From: 20CM-2-65-7 sp963830455
Lineage (GTDB): Bacteria > Gemmatimonadota > Gemmatimonadetes > Gemmatimonadales > GWC2-71-9
DNA: 64,000 nt
Direction: 5' to 3'
NCBI GenBank assembly: GCA_963830455.1
Contig: CAWHMT010000002.1
Location: 992,001-1,056,000 of the forward strand
Below the pieces are notes generated by a model. That model had not been told where the DNA came from. It saw nothing but the letters and a program-made list of their open reading frames with translations, and did no database searches. The number at the start of each line of letters is the position of its first letter. The first letter of the stretch is position 1. A program made the position numbers and the translations under genes. Below, in pieces: positions 60,188 to 64,000 of the stretch.

Positions 60188-60636
60188 TGTCCCCCCATAT
60201 CGCCGTGCTGAACGGCCCCAATCTGAATCTGTTGGGTGAGCGCGAGCCTGAGGTGTACGGCCGCACCAGTCTGGCGGACATCGAGCGTGCCACGCGCGAG
60301 CGCGCGCGGGCGCTCGGTGTCGAGTGCACCTGGATTCAGACCAATCACGAGGGCGAGCTGGTGGAGGCGATTCAGGGGCTCACAGGCCCCCCACGCGCGG
60401 ACGGCGCGGTCATCAACGCCGCGGCCTTTACGCACACGAGCCTGGCCGTGCGAGACGCACTCCTCGCGGTGCGTGTGCCGTTCGTCGAAGTGCATCTCTC
60501 CAACATTTTCGGGCGCGAGCCGGAGCGCAGAAAGTCGTTGCTCGCCGACCTGGCGGTCGGTGTGGTGACGGGGTTCGGTGCCGAGAGCTATCGCCTGGGG
60601 CTCGAGGGCCTTGTTTCCTACCTCGGGCGCCGATAA
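60187..60636 (+). CDS. aroQ: 3-dehydroquinate dehydratase, type II
   Basis: 149 residues from GTG 60187, sharing its first base with the preceding TAG. NGPNLNLLGEREPEVYG contains Arg19 and catalytic Tyr24, then QTNHEGELVEAIQ, INAAAFTHTSLAVRDAL and VEVHLSNIFGREPERRKSL. Third step of the shikimate pathway. An in-frame GTG at 60163 would add eight residues not usual in the family. Confidence 0.93.
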   Translation: MSPHIAVLNGPNLNLLGEREPEVYGRTSLADIERATRERARALGVECTWIQTNHEGELVEAIQGLTGPPRADGAVINAAAFTHTSLAVRDALLAVRVPFVEVHLSNIFGREPERRKSLLADLAVGVVTGFGAESYRLGLEGLVSYLGRR

Positions 60637-61720
60637 GCGTCCGGACCGGCACGCGGCGCTGGCGGCGCTCATGGAGGCCGAGGGCCTCGATGCGCTGCTC
60701 GTGACGTCGCGCCCCAACATCCGGTACCTGACGGGTTTCAGCGGCTCGGCGGGCGTCGCCGTCGCTACGAGGAGCGGACAGCTGCTGGTGACGGATTTCC
60801 GTTACGACGAGCAGGCGCGCCAGCAGAGCGGGGCCGTCGCGCGCGTGGAGATCGAGGGGACGAGCGTGTGGGATCGGCTGTTCAAAGAGCTGCCGACGCT
60901 CGGCACGCTGGGTCTGATCGGCTTCGAAGCGCACGCCGTGACCGTCAAGGAGGCGGAGCGGTTCTCGACCGGCCCGGGCGCCGCCTGGCGCTGGAAAGCG
61001 GGCGGCGAGCTGGTGGAGCGGTTGCGCGCGCGTAAGGACGCCGGCGAAGTCGGCGCGATTCGCGCGGCCGGGCAGGTGGCGACCAGCGCGCTGCGCGAGA
61101 CGCTCGCCACGGTGCGCCCCGGACAGACGGAGCTCGAGATCGCCGGGGTGCTGGAAGGCGCGCTGCGACGCCACGGCAGCGAAGCCCATCCGTTTCCGAC
61201 GATCGTGGCGAGCGGGCCACGCAGCGCGCTGCCCCATGCGCACACGAGCGCGCGGCCGGTGGCGGCCGGCGAGTGGCTGCTGCTGGACTTCGGCGCCGTC
61301 GTCGACGGATACTGTGCCGACGTGACGCGCACCGTGGTCGTCGGCCGGCGCGCCGATGAAACGCAACGCGCGCTGTACGGCCTGGTGCAGGATGCGCAGC
61401 GGCGTGCGCGCGAAGGCGTCCGGGCCGGCATGAGCGGCCGCGACGCGGACGCGCTCGCGCGCGACCCCATCGAAGCCCGCGGCTTCGGCGCGGCGTTCGG
61501 GCACTCGACCGGACACGGCGTGGGGCTCGAGGTTCATGAAGCGCCGCGGCTGGCGCGCACCGCGGCGGACCCGCTGCCCGAAGATGCCGTGGTCACGATC
61601 GAGCCGGGCGTGTACGTCACCGGCCGCGGCGGCGTGCGCATCGAAGACGACGTGCATTTGTCGGCGCATGGTCCGGTGCTGCTGACCGACGGCTGCACGG
61701 ATCTCGTGGAACTGGTGTAG
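60611..61720 (+). CDS. M24-family aminopeptidase P / Xaa-Pro peptidase
   Basis: 369 residues from TTG 60611; ATG 60671 is possible but would lose the start of the creatinase-like domain (RPDRHAALAALMEAEGLDAL, RPNIRYLTGFSGSAG). The C-terminal pita-bread domain has metal ligands in LLLDFGAVVDGYCADVTRTV (two Asp), GHSTGHGVGLEVHEAP (His), VTIEPGVYV and GVRIEDDVHL (Glu). Removes an N-terminal residue before proline. Its start overlaps aroQ by 26 bases; the aroQ-pepP-accB-accC order is common in bacteria. Confidence 0.9.
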   Translation: MFPTSGADKRPDRHAALAALMEAEGLDALLVTSRPNIRYLTGFSGSAGVAVATRSGQLLVTDFRYDEQARQQSGAVARVEIEGTSVWDRLFKELPTLGTLGLIGFEAHAVTVKEAERFSTGPGAAWRWKAGGELVERLRARKDAGEVGAIRAAGQVATSALRETLATVRPGQTELEIAGVLEGALRRHGSEAHPFPTIVASGPRSALPHAHTSARPVAAGEWLLLDFGAVVDGYCADVTRTVVVGRRADETQRALYGLVQDAQRRAREGVRAGMSGRDADALARDPIEARGFGAAFGHSTGHGVGLEVHEAPRLARTAADPLPEDAVVTIEPGVYVTGRGGVRIEDDVHLSAHGPVLLTDGCTDLVELV

Positions 61721-61746
61721 GGCCTCGGGGGGGGTATCTTCACGGT

Positions 61747-62244
61747 ATGAAGCTCGACATCATCGCCCAGATCGTGCAGATCTTGAAGGATGCCCCCGAG
61801 GTGGGGGCGATCGAGATCCGGCGCGGCCTGTTCGGGGCCTGGTCGTCCGTGCGCGTGTCCAAGGCCGGTCATAACGCCACTGCCGGGCACGTCGTGGTCA
61901 CCCAGGGCACCGGTCCCGCGTCCCTCGTCACCCGTCCCGAAGGGGGACGCGGGACGGGGGAGGGGGGGGGCGCCGCGCCGGCGCCAGCCGTGGGTCCCCA
62001 GCTGTTAGAGATCAAGTCCCCGATGGTCGGCACCTTCTATCAGTCGCCCGAGCCCGCGGCGCAGCCGTACGTGAAGGGCGGGAGCCGGGTGACCGTCGGC
62101 CAGGTGGTCTGCATCATCGAAGCCATGAAGATCATGAACGAGATCGAATCCGAGGTCTCGGGTGTGATTCGCGAAGTGGTCGCGCAGAACGCGCAGCCGG
62201 TGGAATTCGGCCAGGTCCTTTTCCGGGTGGATCCGCATGGGTGA
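61747..62244 (+). CDS. accB: Acetyl-CoA carboxylase biotin carboxyl carrier protein
   Basis: 165 residues from ATG 61747. The N-terminal 60 residues are followed by a Gly/Pro/Ala-rich linker. The biotinyl domain contains KSPMVGTFYQSPEPAAQPYV and IIEAMKIMNEIE with biotinylated Lys128. Carries carboxyl-biotin between AccC and the transferase in fatty-acid synthesis. Its stop overlaps the following pilT-type gene by eight bases. Confidence 0.95.
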   Translation: MKLDIIAQIVQILKDAPEVGAIEIRRGLFGAWSSVRVSKAGHNATAGHVVVTQGTGPASLVTRPEGGRGTGEGGGAAPAPAVGPQLLEIKSPMVGTFYQSPEPAAQPYVKGGSRVTVGQVVCIIEAMKIMNEIESEVSGVIREVVAQNAQPVEFGQVLFRVDPHG

Positions 62245-63394
62245 GGCAACACAGAGCAATCTGCCGGCCTTCAACTTCAAACTCGCGATAACGCAAATGG
62301 TGCAGCGCAACGGCTCCGACCTGTTGCTGAAGGTGGGCCGGCCGGCGACCATTCGCGTCAACGGGGATCTCGTGGGCCTCGAGACCGCTCCGCTCAAGCC
62401 GGAGGAGCTGAAGTCGCTCGCGGAGCAGATCATGACGCCGCGGCAGGTGAAAGAGTTCGCCGAGCACAAGGAGGCGGACTTCGCGATCGGCGTCCCGGGC
62501 GTGGGCCGGTTTCGGACCAACGTCTACCAGCAGCGCGGCACCGTGGCGTTCGCGTTCCGCGCGATTCCCTACGAGGTCAAGCAGATCCGCGAGCTGAACC
62601 TGCCGTCCGTGCTCGAGGAGATCGCGCTCAAGCCGCGCGGGCTGGTCCTCGTCACCGGCGTGACGGGGTCGGGCAAATCGACGGCGCTGGCCGCGATGAT
62701 CAACCACGTCAACACCAACCGCCGCGTCAACATCATCACCATTGAAGACCCGATCGAGTTCCTGCATCGCGACCAGCACGCGAATATCTCGCAGCGCGAG
62801 GTGGGGAACGACACGCTGACGTTCAACTCCGCGCTGCGGCACGTGCTGCGCCAGGATCCCGATCTCATTCTGATCGGCGAGATCCGCGACATGGAGACGC
62901 TGGACACCGCGCTCAAGGCCGCCGACACGGGGCACATGGTGTTCTCGACGCTGCACACGACCGATGCCACCCAGACGGTCAGCCGCGTGATCTCGTTTTT
63001 CCCGCCGCACCAGCACGACGAAATTCGGCACCTCCTGTCCACCGCGCTGCAAGCGATCGTCTCGCTGCGCCTGGTGCCGCGCAAGGACGGCCGGGGCCGC
63101 GTGCCCGCGGCCGAAGTCCTGATCAACACCGCGGCCGTCGCCGACAACATCCGCGACCTCTCCAAGCAGCTCAGCATCCCCGATCTCATCGCCGAGGGCT
63201 CGGTGCAATACGGGATGCAGAGCTTCGACCAGTCGCTCTTCCACTGGTACCAGCAGGGCGTCATCAGTTACGAGAGCGCGATCTTCTACGCGACGAACCC
63301 GAGCGAGTTCGCCCTCAAGGTGTCGGGCGTCGATTCGTCGGGGAATCGGCTCGGTGGGTCCGACCAGGCCGGGGCGATCGAGCTGACGCCCTAA
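62237..63394 (+). CDS. pilT: PilT-type secretion/retraction ATPase
   Basis: 385 residues from ATG 62237. Walker A GVTGSGKST at 141-149 with Lys147, Asp box IITIEDPIEF, Walker B DPDLILIGEIRDMET, and His box STLHTTDATQTVSRV. The N-terminal PAS-like domain reads NGSDLLLKVGRPATIRVNG. These identify a PilT/PilU-type hexameric ATPase that disassembles type IV pili for twitching. About 40 residues longer than classical PilT. No other pilus gene is in the window, and it lies between accB and accC, overlapping both. Confidence 0.9.
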   Translation: MGEATQSNLPAFNFKLAITQMVQRNGSDLLLKVGRPATIRVNGDLVGLETAPLKPEELKSLAEQIMTPRQVKEFAEHKEADFAIGVPGVGRFRTNVYQQRGTVAFAFRAIPYEVKQIRELNLPSVLEEIALKPRGLVLVTGVTGSGKSTALAAMINHVNTNRRVNIITIEDPIEFLHRDQHANISQREVGNDTLTFNSALRHVLRQDPDLILIGEIRDMETLDTALKAADTGHMVFSTLHTTDATQTVSRVISFFPPHQHDEIRHLLSTALQAIVSLRLVPRKDGRGRVPAAEVLINTAAVADNIRDLSKQLSIPDLIAEGSVQYGMQSFDQSLFHWYQQGVISYESAIFYATNPSEFALKVSGVDSSGNRLGGSDQAGAIELTP

Positions 63395-64000
63395 TGTTCA
63401 AGAAAGTGCTGATCGCGAACCGCGGGGAGATCGCCCTGCGGGTGATCCGCGCGTGCAAGGAGCTGGGCGTCGCGACGGTCGCCGTCTACTCGGAGGCCGA
63501 CCGGGAATCACTGCACGTGCGCTTTGCCGACGACGACGTCTGCATCGGGCGCGCGCCGAGCCGCGACAGTTATCTCAACATTCCCCGCCTGATCGCCGCC
63601 GCCGAAATCACGGGCGCCGACGCGATCCACCCCGGGTACGGATTCCTCGCCGAGAACGCCGAATTCGCCGAGAAGGTCAGCGCGTCCAACATCGCGTTCA
63701 TCGGGCCGAGCCCGGAGCAGATTCGCCAGATGGGCGACAAGGCGGCGGCGCGCAAGCTCGCCAAGGCGCAGGGCGTGGCCACGGTGCCCGGCTCGCCCGG
63801 GCCCGTCGACTCGCTGGAAGCCGGGCAGGAGATCGCCGGCGAGATCGGCTTTCCCGTGATCATCAAGGCGGCCGCGGGCGGGGGCGGGAAGGGGATGCGG
63901 GTCGCGACCGATGCCGACCAGTTCGCCCAGTCGTTCACCCTGGCCAAGCAGGAAGCCCTCGCCGCGTTCAACTCGGACGAGGTGTACATCGAGAAGTACC
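63394..64000 (+). CDS. accC: Acetyl-CoA carboxylase biotin carboxylase subunit (partial at window edge)
   Basis: Starts at ATG 63394 in TAATG overlap with pilT and runs off the right edge after 202 residues. FKKVLIANRGEIALRVIRAC, AVYSEADRESLHVRFAD, AIHPGYGFLAENAEFAE, FIGPSPEQIRQMGDKAAARK and the ATP-grasp glycine loop KAAAGGGGKGMRV are diagnostic. Carboxylates biotin on AccB using ATP and bicarbonate. The C-terminal catalytic half is outside the window. Confidence 0.95.
   Translation, partial: MFKKVLIANRGEIALRVIRACKELGVATVAVYSEADRESLHVRFADDDVCIGRAPSRDSYLNIPRLIAAAEITGADAIHPGYGFLAENAEFAEKVSASNIAFIGPSPEQIRQMGDKAAARKLAKAQGVATVPGSPGPVDSLEAGQEIAGEIGFPVIIKAAAGGGGKGMRVATDADQFAQSFTLAKQEALAAFNSDEVYIEKY

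Overview
The window is very GC-rich, densely packed bacterial chromosome. Almost every gene is on the + strand and most neighbours are joined by 1-8 base start/stop overlaps (ATGA, GTGA, TAATG). The cell is a diderm: it has BamD, a complete Tol-Pal operon, an LptD-type LPS assembly protein, lipoproteins and PpiD. Gene content and compaction look like an uncultured Gemmatimonadota or close relative. That is an inference from style and memory of such genomes, not a measured result. There are no insertion sequences, prophage genes, CRISPR arrays, tRNA or rRNA genes; this is core chromosome.

Layout. (1) 1-3872: end of a cell-wall amidase, a TPR lipoprotein, pyrD, pyrF and a small exported protein. 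(2) 3882-7199: the alpha ribosomal operon (rpmJ-rpsM-rpsK-rpsD-rpoA-rplQ) ending in a terminator that faces the convergent rpmB. (3) 7218-20627: a nucleotide-sugar block. gmd-rmd makes a GDP-6-deoxyhexose, wbpD-wbpE-wbpB-wbpA makes UDP-diacetamido-glucuronate, and ugd-uxs-epimerase makes UDP-glucuronate, UDP-xylose and probably UDP-galacturonate. carB and murB sit inside the block and no glycosyltransferase is present. (4) 20590-33297: TPR proteins, bamD, nadD, secA, radC, rel, uvrB and tsaE-tsaB-rimI. (5) 33324-37287: a near-consensus promoter, then ssb, a LysM protein, hemX and hemA. (6) 37284-46537: galE, then tolQ-tolR-tolA-tolB-pal-cpoB, then one continuous reading frame joining TatC to LptD. 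(7) 46665-52234: a fibronectin-type lipoprotein and the histidine-degradation operon hutH-hutU-hutI. (8) 52257-60187: a large TPR protein, a polyprenyl diphosphate synthase, two TatA paralogues, convergent ppiD, and a second TPR protein. (9) 60187-64000: aroQ, an M24 peptidase, accB, a pilT-type ATPase and the start of accC.

Six places, mostly in C or G runs, carry apparent single-base indels: uxs, radC, hemA, tolB (a compensating pair, treated as one place) and twice in the TPR gene at 58494. Because hemA, tolB and radC are normally conserved or essential, the simplest reading is homopolymer error in the assembly, although slippage-based variation cannot be excluded from one sequence.

I do not see a convincing new multi-gene system. 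The most unusual items are the in-frame TatC-LptD polyprotein with a signal-peptide-like seam, the accB-pilT-accC arrangement, the octamer repeat inside the tolB signal-peptide codons, and a four-cysteine insertion in SecA.
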